Shown here in pieces: positions 30,087 to 37,820 of a stretch of 44,918 bases of DNA. Origin of the DNA: a virus. Location of the stretch: positions 1 through 44,918 of IMG/VR virus record IMGVR_UViG_3300046507_000745. One strand, written 5' to 3'. The first letter of the stretch is position 1. Each line of letters begins with the position of its first letter. The position numbers were made by a program, and so were the translations under genes. The notes under the pieces were generated by a model, which saw nothing but the letters and a program-made list of their open reading frames with translations, was not told the DNA's origin and ran no database searches.

Positions 30087-31376
30087 TTAGGCGTAGCTAG
30101 GGACGTCGTTGACCAGCGTGATGATCAGGCTCTTGCCCAGGGTCGGGTGTTTGTAGGCCTGGCCCTCGTAGGTCATTTGCACGCCACCGGGGGCGCTGAC
30201 CGGTTTGCTGACCCGCGACGGGGTCCGCAGGGCCGGGTAGCGGATCGCCAGGCTGTGGGGCCCGCGCGTCCAGGTGAAGGCCAGGTCGAGGTCCTGCCGG
30301 GCCTGGGCGAGGTTGTAATAGGTCATGTCCCGGAAGCGTAGGACGACCCGCGCCGTGGCCTTGAACATCCCCGGATCCGCGCCGTCGATCCGGCCGTCGG
30401 GGCGGATGTTCTCGGCCAGGTCGAGGTTGTTGTTCCAGGCCGCCTCGCCCGAGACCAGCTCGGCCAGGGGAACTCCCCGGTCCAGCACGTCGCCGGCGGC
30501 CTGGGCGAAACGCTCGATGACGCCGCCGTTGAACACCGTCGGCGTCCCGGCCGAGGTCGTCGTGGTCGCCGGCTTCTCGCCCTGGGCGATCACGCCTTGC
30601 ACCAGGTTGACCAGGCCGGACCGCTGCATGGGGATCGAGCCGGTATTGCACATCACCCCATAGTTCATGTGGAACGACGGGACCTCGGGATGGCCGATCT
30701 CGATCGCACCGTCCGGCAAGGCCATGGCCCCCGACGTGAACACGTGGTTGTACGGGCCCGTGGCCGAGCCACCGCTCAGGGTCGCGCCGCTGGGCGTCGC
30801 GGCCGAGGCGGCGATCGCGAAGCTGTTGCCGGACGTGCCCAGGGTCTTGTGCTTGACGTAGAGCTTCACGCCGTCGCGGTCGGTGTAGTAGGTGGCCGGG
30901 GTGACGCCGGCGACGACGCTCGCGTTGAGGACCCAGACCGCGTTGCGGATCGACTCGGCCAGGGTCGCGCCGATCAGGATCTGGTTGGCCGCCGGCGCGG
31001 CGGACTTGAAGGTGAACGCCTGTCCGCCCGCCGTGATCGTGTCGTTGTTGGCCGGGTTGGCCGGGAAGGTGAACGAGCCGGTCGCGGCCACGCCCTGGGT
31101 CGTGGTCGGCGCACCGAAGTGCAGCTTCAGCCACAGGCCCAGCAGCCGCGCATCGACGGGGACCGTCATGTTCGTGCTGTTGGTGATCACGTCATCGGTC
31201 GGCTGGTTGGGCTCCCGGCCCGCGCCCAGCAGATCGTCGTCGATCAAACCTTGCTTGTCGCCGAGGTCGCCGAGGTCGGCCCCCTCGATCGAGAAAAAGC
31301 CCGAGACCGGAACGGCCCCATAGGACGAGGCGAAGGCGAGCGCCGCCTGGACGTTCGCACCGCGAGCGCGAGCCAT
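30087..31376 (-). CDS. Major tail tube protein with inserted domain
   Basis: The product has 429 residues, long for a tube protein. The N- and C-terminal portions (ARARGANVQAALAFASSYGA, then VNLVQGVIAQGEKPATTTT, then QMTYEGQAYKHPTLGKSLI) form the tube fold. Residues about 95-215 (FTFPANPANNDTITAGGQAF, then ANQILIGATLAESIRNAVW, then HKTLGTSGNSFAIAAS) match a domain that recurs inserted in diverse phage structural proteins. Start 31376 has GGAG seven bases upstream. Position between tail terminator and chaperones supports the call. Confidence 0.86.
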   Translation of the reverse strand: MARARGANVQAALAFASSYGAVPVSGFFSIEGADLGDLGDKQGLIDDDLLGAGREPNQPTDDVITNSTNMTVPVDARLLGLWLKLHFGAPTTTQGVAATGSFTFPANPANNDTITAGGQAFTFKSAAPAANQILIGATLAESIRNAVWVLNASVVAGVTPATYYTDRDGVKLYVKHKTLGTSGNSFAIAASAATPSGATLSGGSATGPYNHVFTSGAMALPDGAIEIGHPEVPSFHMNYGVMCNTGSIPMQRSGLVNLVQGVIAQGEKPATTTTSAGTPTVFNGGVIERFAQAAGDVLDRGVPLAELVSGEAAWNNNLDLAENIRPDGRIDGADPGMFKATARVVLRFRDMTYYNLAQARQDLDLAFTWTRGPHSLAIRYPALRTPSRVSKPVSAPGGVQMTYEGQAYKHPTLGKSLIITLVNDVPSYA

Positions 31377-31391
31377 GTCAGATCTCCGTGG

Positions 31392-31808
31392 TTAGAGGGT
31401 GTACTCGGCGATCAGGCTCGCCGTGCCGGTGAAAAGGGCCTCGGTTTCGCTGACGGGCATCAGCGCGCCGGCCAGCTCGGTAAGGTCCAGGAAGTCGACG
31501 AGCCCGCCCAGGAAGCGATTGCCCAGGACGGCCGTCCGGATCCGCCCGTGCAGGGCGTGCAGGTTGCCCGGGGCCTCGACTGACGGGCCAGTGATCTCCA
31601 GGGCGATCTCGTGGCGGTAGGACTTGTGCCGCCCGCCCAGCAGGATCTCGGTTGGTTCGCCCGGATCGCCGTCGATCATATGGATCCGCTGGGCGGCCTC
31701 GGGATCGGCCAGGGTGAAGTCGTTGCGCACGACCTCGACGTCGGCCAGGGCGGTCTTGAGCAGCGTTTCGACCGCGTCGAGCACGCGCAGCTGGGTGACC
31801 TCGGCCAT
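31392..31808 (-). CDS. Tail terminator-like protein (gpU type)
   Basis: The product has 138 residues, a mixed alpha/beta protein (VLDAVETLLKTALADVEVVRN, then HEIALEITG, then a helix and final strand TASLIAEYTL). It lies directly before the tube gene, the position and size of gpU/tail-terminator proteins. Sequence similarity is not diagnostic by eye. Confidence 0.68.
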   Translation of the reverse strand: MAEVTQLRVLDAVETLLKTALADVEVVRNDFTLADPEAAQRIHMIDGDPGEPTEILLGGRHKSYRHEIALEITGPSVEAPGNLHALHGRIRTAVLGNRFLGGLVDFLDLTELAGALMPVSETEALFTGTASLIAEYTL

Positions 31809-31812
31809 GGGC

Positions 31813-32523
31813 CTATCTCCAGTGTTTGGTCAAAAGGCTTTGCCAGCGCTGCTCGGCCCGCAGCACCGGGCCCTGCAGGTCCAGGCGCTTGGGCAGGCGG
31901 ACCTGCCGCAGCAGCACGAACACCACGATGGTGCGGCCGGACGGGCCGTAGAGCTTGGATCCGCGCCCCTTGGGACGGTAGACCGAGGCTCGGCCGCTCT
32001 TGCGCTCGCGCTGGGCGCCGTCGACCACCAGCAGCGCCTTGCCGGGTCCCTTTGGGACGAACCGCAGCTTCAGGCCTGTGCGCCGCTCGAAACCCTCTGG
32101 CGTCACGCGAGCCTGTTGGGATCCGCGTCCCCGAAGTGCATTGCCGGGCAGAGGCGCGCGCTTTCCGGCCGCGTCGGTCGGGATCGCCAGCCAGCCGCCG
32201 CGACGAGCCGTGATCGCCACGCCCTTTTCGAAAGCGTCGATCAGGACGGCGGCGGCCGTGCCCGAGGACACCGACCCGGGCCGAGGCCCCCGGATCCAGA
32301 CCCAGCCGGCCGGATCGAGGCTGTCGGTCATGGTCGGATAGATCTTCATCCGCCACGCCCGGCTGAGGCGAAAGCTGGTCAGGCCGGCGATCGTCTCCGC
32401 GCGCAGATCGTCGCGGAACAACATCGTGTTCTCGCGCACCGCCGCCGTCTGGATCCGCGCCAGGTCCTCTTCAAGACCACGGGCGATGTCGCGGCCGCGC
32501 GGGCCGGTGACGCCGTAGGCCAC
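31813..32523 (-). CDS. DUF6441-like neck protein
   Basis: The product has 236 residues and starts at GTG 32523, sharing a base with the upstream TAG. The pattern RLSRAWRMKIYPTMTDSLDP, with VLIDAFEKGVAITARRGGWL and later FVPKGPGKALLVVDG, resembles the DUF6441 proteins found between head-tail connector and tail terminator in alphaproteobacterial siphophages. The Arg/Lys-rich C-terminus may contact DNA or the portal ring. Role: neck or head-tail joining, by position. Confidence 0.72.
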   Translation of the reverse strand: MAYGVTGPRGRDIARGLEEDLARIQTAAVRENTMLFRDDLRAETIAGLTSFRLSRAWRMKIYPTMTDSLDPAGWVWIRGPRPGSVSSGTAAAVLIDAFEKGVAITARRGGWLAIPTDAAGKRAPLPGNALRGRGSQQARVTPEGFERRTGLKLRFVPKGPGKALLVVDGAQRERKSGRASVYRPKGRGSKLYGPSGRTIVVFVLLRQVRLPKRLDLQGPVLRAEQRWQSLLTKHWR

Positions 32524-32867
32524 TACTCGACCGCCTTAACCTCGACCTTCCATTCCAGCCCGAAGCGGACCTTCAGCGGACGGTCGGTGACCAGGTAGGC
32601 GCCGATGACCTCGCCATCGTCGAGGATCTCGACGCGGTCGCCCTTGGCGGGCCCAGGCGCTTCAGCGACCCGGACCCGCAGGACGATACGTTCGACCACG
32701 GCGCGGCTGGACGCCCCGAACTCGACCGGGATGTCCTCCTCGGCCGTGCGGCGGACCGAGAGGCCGTAGATCGGCTCCCCGACCGCCGACAGCCAGTTCG
32801 CCGGCTCGCCGAAGGTGCGGTAGATCGACTCGAGCAACCGCGCCCGTCGGTTCGCCGGCGCGCTCAC
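32523..32867 (-). CDS. Head-tail joining protein (gpFII-like position)
   Basis: The product has 114 residues and starts at GTG. It is beta-rich (AVVERIVLRVRVAEAPGPAKG, then DRVEILDDGEVIGAYLVT), with the GDxVEILDDGE turn typical of small head-tail stoppers. It is three bases downstream of the coiled-coil gene and overlaps DUF6441 by one base. The stopper role is inferred from fold-like pattern and order. Confidence 0.68.
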   Translation of the reverse strand: MSAPANRRARLLESIYRTFGEPANWLSAVGEPIYGLSVRRTAEEDIPVEFGASSRAVVERIVLRVRVAEAPGPAKGDRVEILDDGEVIGAYLVTDRPLKVRFGLEWKVEVKAVE

Positions 32868-32870
32868 GGA

Positions 32871-33500
32871 CTAGAGGCCCGACAGTTCGGGAACGTCGCC
32901 GGCGGCCTCGACCTCTGCGTCCGAGGCGAAGCGGCAGCGGCCGCGACCGCGCAGAGCCTCGGCCTCGGCGGCCGGGACGCTGACGATCATGCCGATCGCC
33001 AGGACCTCGCTGCCCGGGGCCGCCCAGACGATGGCCTGGCGGGGGGCCGCCTCGACGGGTTCCGGCTCCTCGGTGACCGGCGGCGGCGCGGCCTGGGCGG
33101 CGGCCAGCTGGTCCTGCGCGCGTTGCAGGTCCTCCAGCGCGGCGTCGACGGCGGCCCTTTCGGTCTTGGCCTTGTCCTTGGCCTTGGCCGCCGCCTTGAT
33201 CTCGGCCTCGGCCGCCGCCTTCTCGCCGGCCGCCTGGGTCTTGGCGGCCTCGGCGGCCTTGATGACCTCGGCGGCGTTCAGCTTGCGCTCCTCGGCGAGC
33301 TTGATGGCCTCGTCGGCCGCAGCGATCGCCGTGGCGGTCTCTTCGTTGACCTTGGCCAGGTTCTGGACGGCCGCGTCGCGGGCCGCCTCGGCCGCCTGCA
33401 GCTCTTCGGGCGTGGGCGCGGCCGGATTAGCGCCCGAACCGGTTTCAGCGGCCATCAAGGCGAGCGCCGAGACGGCCGCCAGGGAAGCATACGAGCGCAT
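32871..33500 (-). CDS. Ala/Glu/Lys-rich coiled-coil protein of the head module
   Basis: The product has 209 residues. A hydrophobic N-terminus (LAAVSALALMAAETGSG) is followed by a very long, low-complexity Ala/Glu/Lys coiled coil (about 35-145). A Pro-rich hinge (APPPVTEEPEP) and a small C-terminal beta domain (IGMIVSVPAAEAEALRGRG) follow. The C-terminal domain alone resembles small proteins found between the decoration protein and the connector in related phages. The coiled coil looks like an addition. A scaffold-like or connector-lattice role is possible, but unproven. Confidence 0.65.
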   Translation of the reverse strand: MRSYASLAAVSALALMAAETGSGANPAAPTPEELQAAEAARDAAVQNLAKVNEETATAIAAADEAIKLAEERKLNAAEVIKAAEAAKTQAAGEKAAAEAEIKAAAKAKDKAKTERAAVDAALEDLQRAQDQLAAAQAAPPPVTEEPEPVEAAPRQAIVWAAPGSEVLAIGMIVSVPAAEAEALRGRGRCRFASDAEVEAAGDVPELSGL

Positions 33501-33545
33501 GGACGCTCTCCTTGATCAGTTTGAGGGAAGGGCGGCGCTGGCCGG

Positions 33546-33887
33546 CTAGATCGTCGGCACCAGGCGCACGCGGCCCACGGTGGCGGTCGTGGTCGCCACG
33601 TCGACGGCGTAGCCGATCTTGGTGTTGCTGGTGGAGGTGACCGTCACGCGCTTGGCGGTGTTGTCCCAGTACAGCAGCAGGCCGACCGTCCAGGCCTGGC
33701 CCGAGCCCGCGCCCTCCTTGACCAGGTCCAGGACGCCCTCGGTAACGAGGACGTTCGGGTCGCCTTGGACGGTCGTATTCTTGGCGACGCCGAACATCGA
33801 GCCGACCAGATAGCCGAGGCCCGAGGTCATGCCGCCCGACGGCGTGGTCAGGTCGATGTCGCGACCGTTCATCACATAGTTCTTCAT
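33546..33887 (-). CDS. DUF2190-like capsid decoration/stabilisation protein
   Basis: The product has 113 residues: MKNYVMNGRDIDLTTPSGGM at the start, then LVGSMFGVAKNTTVQGD, then a terminal beta region (IGYAVDVATTTATVGRVRLVP). The GxLVGxxFGVA pattern and TKIGYAVDVA are typical of DUF2190, which lies beside the major capsid gene in many phages and corresponds to decoration or fibre-like proteins. AGGA precedes ATG 33887. Confidence 0.82.
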   Translation of the reverse strand: MKNYVMNGRDIDLTTPSGGMTSGLGYLVGSMFGVAKNTTVQGDPNVLVTEGVLDLVKEGAGSGQAWTVGLLLYWDNTAKRVTVTSTSNTKIGYAVDVATTTATVGRVRLVPTI

Positions 33888-33977
33888 GGGACTGGTCCTT
33901 CGATGGAGGCCGGACGATCCGGCGAAGACGTCGAAGGCCGCGCGCGCGGCCGTGGTGGTCTGCGCGGGCCTGAAAAG

Positions 33978-34009
33978 GCGAAGGGCCGCCACAGCGGGCG
34001 GCCCTTCGC
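33978..34009 (-). terminator. Strong intrinsic terminator after the capsid gene
   Basis: GCGAAGGGCCGCC (33978-33990) and GGCGGCCCTTCGC (33997-34009) form a perfect 13-bp stem with a 6-base loop. In the transcription direction (minus) CTTTTC follows directly. It lies between the capsid stop (34041) and the DUF2190-like start (33887), so it probably lowers expression of downstream genes relative to capsid. Confidence 0.85.
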
Positions 34010-34040
34010 AGGCTTCGGGAGGATAGGTTGGAGGAAGTGA

Positions 34041-36068
34041 CTACGCCGGCGCGACGCCCGGGTTCATGTACAGACCGCGCCAGTCGATCGCCTTGACGGC
34101 GAAGTCGGTGCGGGCCTTGAACTGGATCCCGTCGACGTCGAAGCCCTGCTTTTCTTCCAGGTAAACGCCGTTGTCGCCTTCGAGATAGCAATACTCGACG
34201 GTATCGACTTGGGCGTTGTCGGCGGCCGCGAACCACGGCGTCGCGCTCGCGCCGCGACCCAGGCGGGCCTCGACGATGACGTTGAACGCGTTCTCGTAGA
34301 CGTTCGTCGTGCCCGGCGTGGCGCCCGCAGCTTGGGACACCTGCGAACCGCGGAGCTTCATGGCCGGCACGCGGTCTTTGGTCGCCACCAGCATGTGGGC
34401 GGGCAGGACGTTGATCGGCCGACCTTCGATCCCGGTCTGCACACCGAAGGCAGTTTCAGCCGCCTGCCAGCTCGCCTCGCCGGGCAGCGCGCCCGACGTG
34501 GCCAGGTTGCCGTGGTTGGCGTGGAACAGGGCCACACCGTCGCCCATGTTCGGGTTCGCGATGAGCGGGGCATAGGCCGCGTCGCTTTCGAAGTCCGCGC
34601 AGGCCCGCCCGAACATGGTCGGGATCCGCGTGAAGGCGTCGGTGTCATCGTTGATCAGGACCTGGCGGGTGATCATGAAGATCCGGCCGTAGGTCGCCAG
34701 GGCGTAGACTTCCTTGCCCTCGCCGATCGTCCCCATCTTGAACTGGCCGCCTTCCGGGACCAGCAGGAACGACGGTGCGCCGCCCAGCTGCAGACGGGTG
34801 ATCTGCTTGAAGTCCGGCGCCGTGGCCCGACGTTGCCAGGCGCGGAAGGTCTGCGGCGCGGCGTCGTAGCCGTTCCGCAGGGTCTTGCCGGCCACGTTGC
34901 TGAGAATGGCCGGGAAGTCGCTGGTGGTGTGCTGGCGCTCGAACACGTGGTTGGCCAGCTGGCGCTTGTTCATGCCGCGAACACTGCGGTCGCCGTTGCG
35001 CTCGAAGTTGGCGCGCGCCATTTCGAGCAGGCTCATGCCGATCCATTCGCGCGCGGCTCCTTTGGGCTCATTCTGGGCCGGATCGAAGCGATGCATGAGC
35101 GCGCCCTCGATCGCAGAGCGCATGGTATCGCGCTCGTCGATCGTGACCCGCGCGGCCGACATCGCCGGCGTCAGCGGCGCGTCGGTTTGCTGACGTTCAG
35201 ACGCGGCGGCCAGCAGAGCGCTGCGAGCCGCGTCGGGGGTCAGGGTCGTGGCCCAGGTGCGGGCTTGGGTGGCGTCGATACCGAAGGCGCGCGCCTGGTC
35301 GGCGAAGTCCAGGGCCTGGCCCGCTTCCATGCGAACGCCGTTCGCACCGTTGGGCGCCGCCGGCGTGGCGATCACGACCGGGGCCGCCGGCGCGGCCCGG
35401 GTCTCGCCGGTCGGCGCGGGCGACGGCGTGCGGGTTTCGCCCGTCGTAGCCGGGTCACCGGCCGGGTTTTCGTCTTCCGGATCCATGTCTCGGGTCTCCA
35501 TGTCGATGATGCAGGGGTGGACGTCTTCCGCCGATCTCACCCCTGAGACGGGATCAGCGGGAACGGGGCAGAGGGAGACTTCGGTGAGCTCCCAGCGAGT
35601 GACCAGGAAGACGGGAACGCCGCCCTCCTCGCCGGTGCGGACCATCCGCAGCGGGTTGTAGCCGATGCTCGTGCCACGAATTTCGAGCTTGGCGGCGCGG
35701 GCCTCGGCGTCCTTGCATCGCTGGGTGACCTGGCCGAACTCGGCCGTCGTCACCAGGCCTTCCGCGTCGAACCGGTGGGCGATGATGCGGCCGACCTGGT
35801 CGTCGATGGTCCAGCGATTGTGCGTGTCGAGCAGCGGGACCTGGTCCGCATCGAGGCGGCGGGTGTCCAGCGCGTCGGCCGACATCTCCAGCTCTTCCCA
35901 GTAGGGACCGAAGTCCCAGCTGTAGCGAAGAACCCGGGTCGACGTGGCCGCCGTCAGATCGATGGTGTGGGCGTCGGCGTTGTAGGTGCTGGCTGCAGCC
36001 GAGCGTCGCTGCGTGGGCAGCTGCGTCTGCTTGCGCACCTTGCCTTTGCCTTTGGCGGGCAATGCCAT
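34041..36068 (-). CDS. Prohead protease / major capsid protein fusion
   Basis: The product has 675 residues. Residues 35-190 are an HK97-type prohead protease: the histidine in LLDTHNRW (His83) and serine in RGTSIGYNP (Ser134) are the expected catalytic pair, with EVSLCPVPADP later. A Pro/Thr/Ala-rich linker lies at about 200-245. Residues 260-675 are the major capsid part (FPAILSNVAGKTLRNGYD, then FGRACADFESDAAYAP, then FHANHGNLATSG, ending GLYMNPGVAPA). Fused protease-capsid proteins are known in Mu-like and alphaproteobacterial phages and must self-cleave. Palindrome copy 9 lies in the linker. An in-frame ATG (Met247) right at the palindrome could give a separate capsid-only product, though no ribosome-binding site is clear. 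Confidence 0.9.
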   Translation of the reverse strand: MALPAKGKGKVRKQTQLPTQRRSAAASTYNADAHTIDLTAATSTRVLRYSWDFGPYWEELEMSADALDTRRLDADQVPLLDTHNRWTIDDQVGRIIAHRFDAEGLVTTAEFGQVTQRCKDAEARAAKLEIRGTSIGYNPLRMVRTGEEGGVPVFLVTRWELTEVSLCPVPADPVSGVRSAEDVHPCIIDMETRDMDPEDENPAGDPATTGETRTPSPAPTGETRAAPAAPVVIATPAAPNGANGVRMEAGQALDFADQARAFGIDATQARTWATTLTPDAARSALLAAASERQQTDAPLTPAMSAARVTIDERDTMRSAIEGALMHRFDPAQNEPKGAAREWIGMSLLEMARANFERNGDRSVRGMNKRQLANHVFERQHTTSDFPAILSNVAGKTLRNGYDAAPQTFRAWQRRATAPDFKQITRLQLGGAPSFLLVPEGGQFKMGTIGEGKEVYALATYGRIFMITRQVLINDDTDAFTRIPTMFGRACADFESDAAYAPLIANPNMGDGVALFHANHGNLATSGALPGEASWQAAETAFGVQTGIEGRPINVLPAHMLVATKDRVPAMKLRGSQVSQAAGATPGTTNVYENAFNVIVEARLGRGASATPWFAAADNAQVDTVEYCYLEGDNGVYLEEKQGFDVDGIQFKARTDFAVKAIDWRGLYMNPGVAPA
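35330..35346. repeat. Dispersed palindrome copy 9 (TGCGAACGCCGTTCGCA)
   Basis: Perfect arms around a central C. It is in the linker between the protease and capsid domains and encodes ANGVRM. Confidence 0.9.
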
Positions 36069-36083
36069 GGCGGCCTCCTAGGG

Positions 36084-37610
36084 CTAGTTGTCGGGATTGC
36101 CGGCGAGGTAGCCGACGGCGGGCTGCAGGCCGCCCGAGCCGTCGACCCGGCGCGCGTCCGTGTCGAAGACGACTTTCTTGTCGTCGGCGTAGGCCAGGAA
36201 CTCGGACACCTGGTTGATGTGGTCCTGCCAAAAGATCCCGCGCTCGCTGAGCGCCTGGGGTTGGCTCTTGAGGCCGGCCCGGATCTCCAGCTTCTCAGCC
36301 AGACCGTCCTTCAGCGGATCGGTGAACCGCCGGGGCGGGGGAGCCCAGGCCGCCTTCACCTGCAGGAAGCGCGTGTCGCCCGTTTCCGCCGCGAGCCGCG
36401 CCATTCGACGCTGGAAGGCCGGGTTGCAGACGAACGGGATCATCATGTTCTGCTGCCAATCGTCGAGATTGGCCCAGAAGCCGAGCGAGACGGCGCGCAG
36501 GCTCGAATAGTTCGCCTGGCTCGGGTCGCCGCTAATCAGGTGGTAGGGCGCGAAGTTGGCCGCCACGCCCATGATCTGCTGACGGATGAAGGCGAGGCTG
36601 TCGCCGCCGGCCGGCGGCTGGACGACGGTGGCGGTTTCCCCCGGCCGTGCTCTCATGATCGTGCCCGGGCGGATCGTCTCGGGCTCGCGCCGGGCCTGGG
36701 CGCCCCCGCCGTTTCCTCCGGCCGCGCCTTGCTCGCCCTCGAACGGATTGGTCGGGCCGCTGCCTTCGCCCGGCGTGAGGACGAGGGCCAGGCACGCGGC
36801 GACCTTCAGCTGCATCAACCGGGCGTCGTTCGCATCAGCGATGTCGCGAAGGTCCATCGCGACCGGGGCGAACCACGAAATCCCGCGCGCCTGGTTGGCC
36901 CGCAGCGGCTCGAACACGTGGTCGACGTGCCGCGCCAGGAAGCGGCGAGAACGCCCCCAGATCACACCGGAGTCGCCAGGGTGCTCCGGGTGTAGCCAGT
37001 ACGCTGACCGATGATTTCGCGCGTCGTACTCGACGCCCTGGACGATGCGCGCGGTCCCGGCGCGATCGTCGTTCAGATTGTCGTCGAGGAAGTCGCCCTC
37101 CAGGACCCGGACGAAGCCGTCAGGGCCGTTGTCGTCCGGCTCCCAGGCCTGGAGCATGTCGCCGCGCTCGGCGGTGCCCCGGAAGAGCATCTTCTGGCAG
37201 CCGTACCAATCCTGGAAGCCGTCGACCTTACTTTCAGCCCAGCGATCGAACGCGTCTTGCGCCTTCTGTCGAACGACTGGGTCCGGATGCACGGCTCGCG
37301 CCGCGATGCCATCGCCAACCGCGTTGGATGTCATCGTCCGCAAGGCAGCGGCCGCGACCTTGTTGTTGCGGACCAGCTCGCTCGCCGCATTGCGCGCGCC
37401 GCGAAGGCCCTGGCGGATCTCGCGATCGGCGCTCCCATTCGTGCGCTTCCAGCCCTGAGTCCGTCGGCCCTGGGCGGCGACGTCGTACTGACGCTGCAGA
37501 TCCAATGCCATCCGCTCGGCCTGGCGACGACGCGCCAGGCGCGGCGAGAACGGCTCGATCGCCCGGTCGATCATCTCGCCGAACTTCGAGGACAGGTCGT
37601 CCCGCTTCAT
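36084..37610 (-). CDS. Portal protein (lambda family)
   Basis: The product has 508 residues. Family landmarks include RGARNAASELVRNNKVAAAA, the NxVGDGIAAR turn, DAFDRWAESKVDGFQDWYG, and the wing/stem region with VDHVFEPLRANQARGIS. C-terminal YSSLRAVSLGFW precedes the crown. Length agrees with lambda gpB-type portals. A Gly/Ala-rich loop (EGEQGAAGGNGGGAQARRE) is an unusual insertion. It lies between gpW-like and capsid genes, the expected head order. Twelve copies form the DNA entry channel. Confidence 0.92.
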   Translation of the reverse strand: MKRDDLSSKFGEMIDRAIEPFSPRLARRRQAERMALDLQRQYDVAAQGRRTQGWKRTNGSADREIRQGLRGARNAASELVRNNKVAAAALRTMTSNAVGDGIAARAVHPDPVVRQKAQDAFDRWAESKVDGFQDWYGCQKMLFRGTAERGDMLQAWEPDDNGPDGFVRVLEGDFLDDNLNDDRAGTARIVQGVEYDARNHRSAYWLHPEHPGDSGVIWGRSRRFLARHVDHVFEPLRANQARGISWFAPVAMDLRDIADANDARLMQLKVAACLALVLTPGEGSGPTNPFEGEQGAAGGNGGGAQARREPETIRPGTIMRARPGETATVVQPPAGGDSLAFIRQQIMGVAANFAPYHLISGDPSQANYSSLRAVSLGFWANLDDWQQNMMIPFVCNPAFQRRMARLAAETGDTRFLQVKAAWAPPPRRFTDPLKDGLAEKLEIRAGLKSQPQALSERGIFWQDHINQVSEFLAYADDKKVVFDTDARRVDGSGGLQPAVGYLAGNPDN

Positions 37611-37613
37611 GGC

Positions 37614-37820
37614 TCAGCCCTTCTCGTAGGCGACAGCCGAGAAGCCAAACGACGAGCCGCCACCGCCCGAGGCCAGGCCCTCGAAATAGCGGATCCGCTT
37701 CTCGATCTGGTCGAAGGACTGGTAGGTGACCCGCTCACCGTTGGTTTCGATCGTCAGCTCGGTGTTGCGGAGGCCGTCCCGCAGAGCGGCGATCTCAACG
37801 GCGTAGTCGGGTGCCGGCAT
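37614..37820 (-). CDS. gpW-like head completion protein
   Basis: The product has 68 residues with the gpW layout: an N-terminal helix (YAVEIAALRDGLRN), a beta hairpin (LTIETNGERVTYQSF) and a second helix (DQIEKRIRYFEGLASG). The start overlaps the terminase stop (ATGA), and the stop lies four bases before the portal start. gpW adds to the portal after packaging and makes the platform for the tail. Confidence 0.85.
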   Translation of the reverse strand: MPAPDYAVEIAALRDGLRNTELTIETNGERVTYQSFDQIEKRIRYFEGLASGGGGSSFGFSAVAYEKG

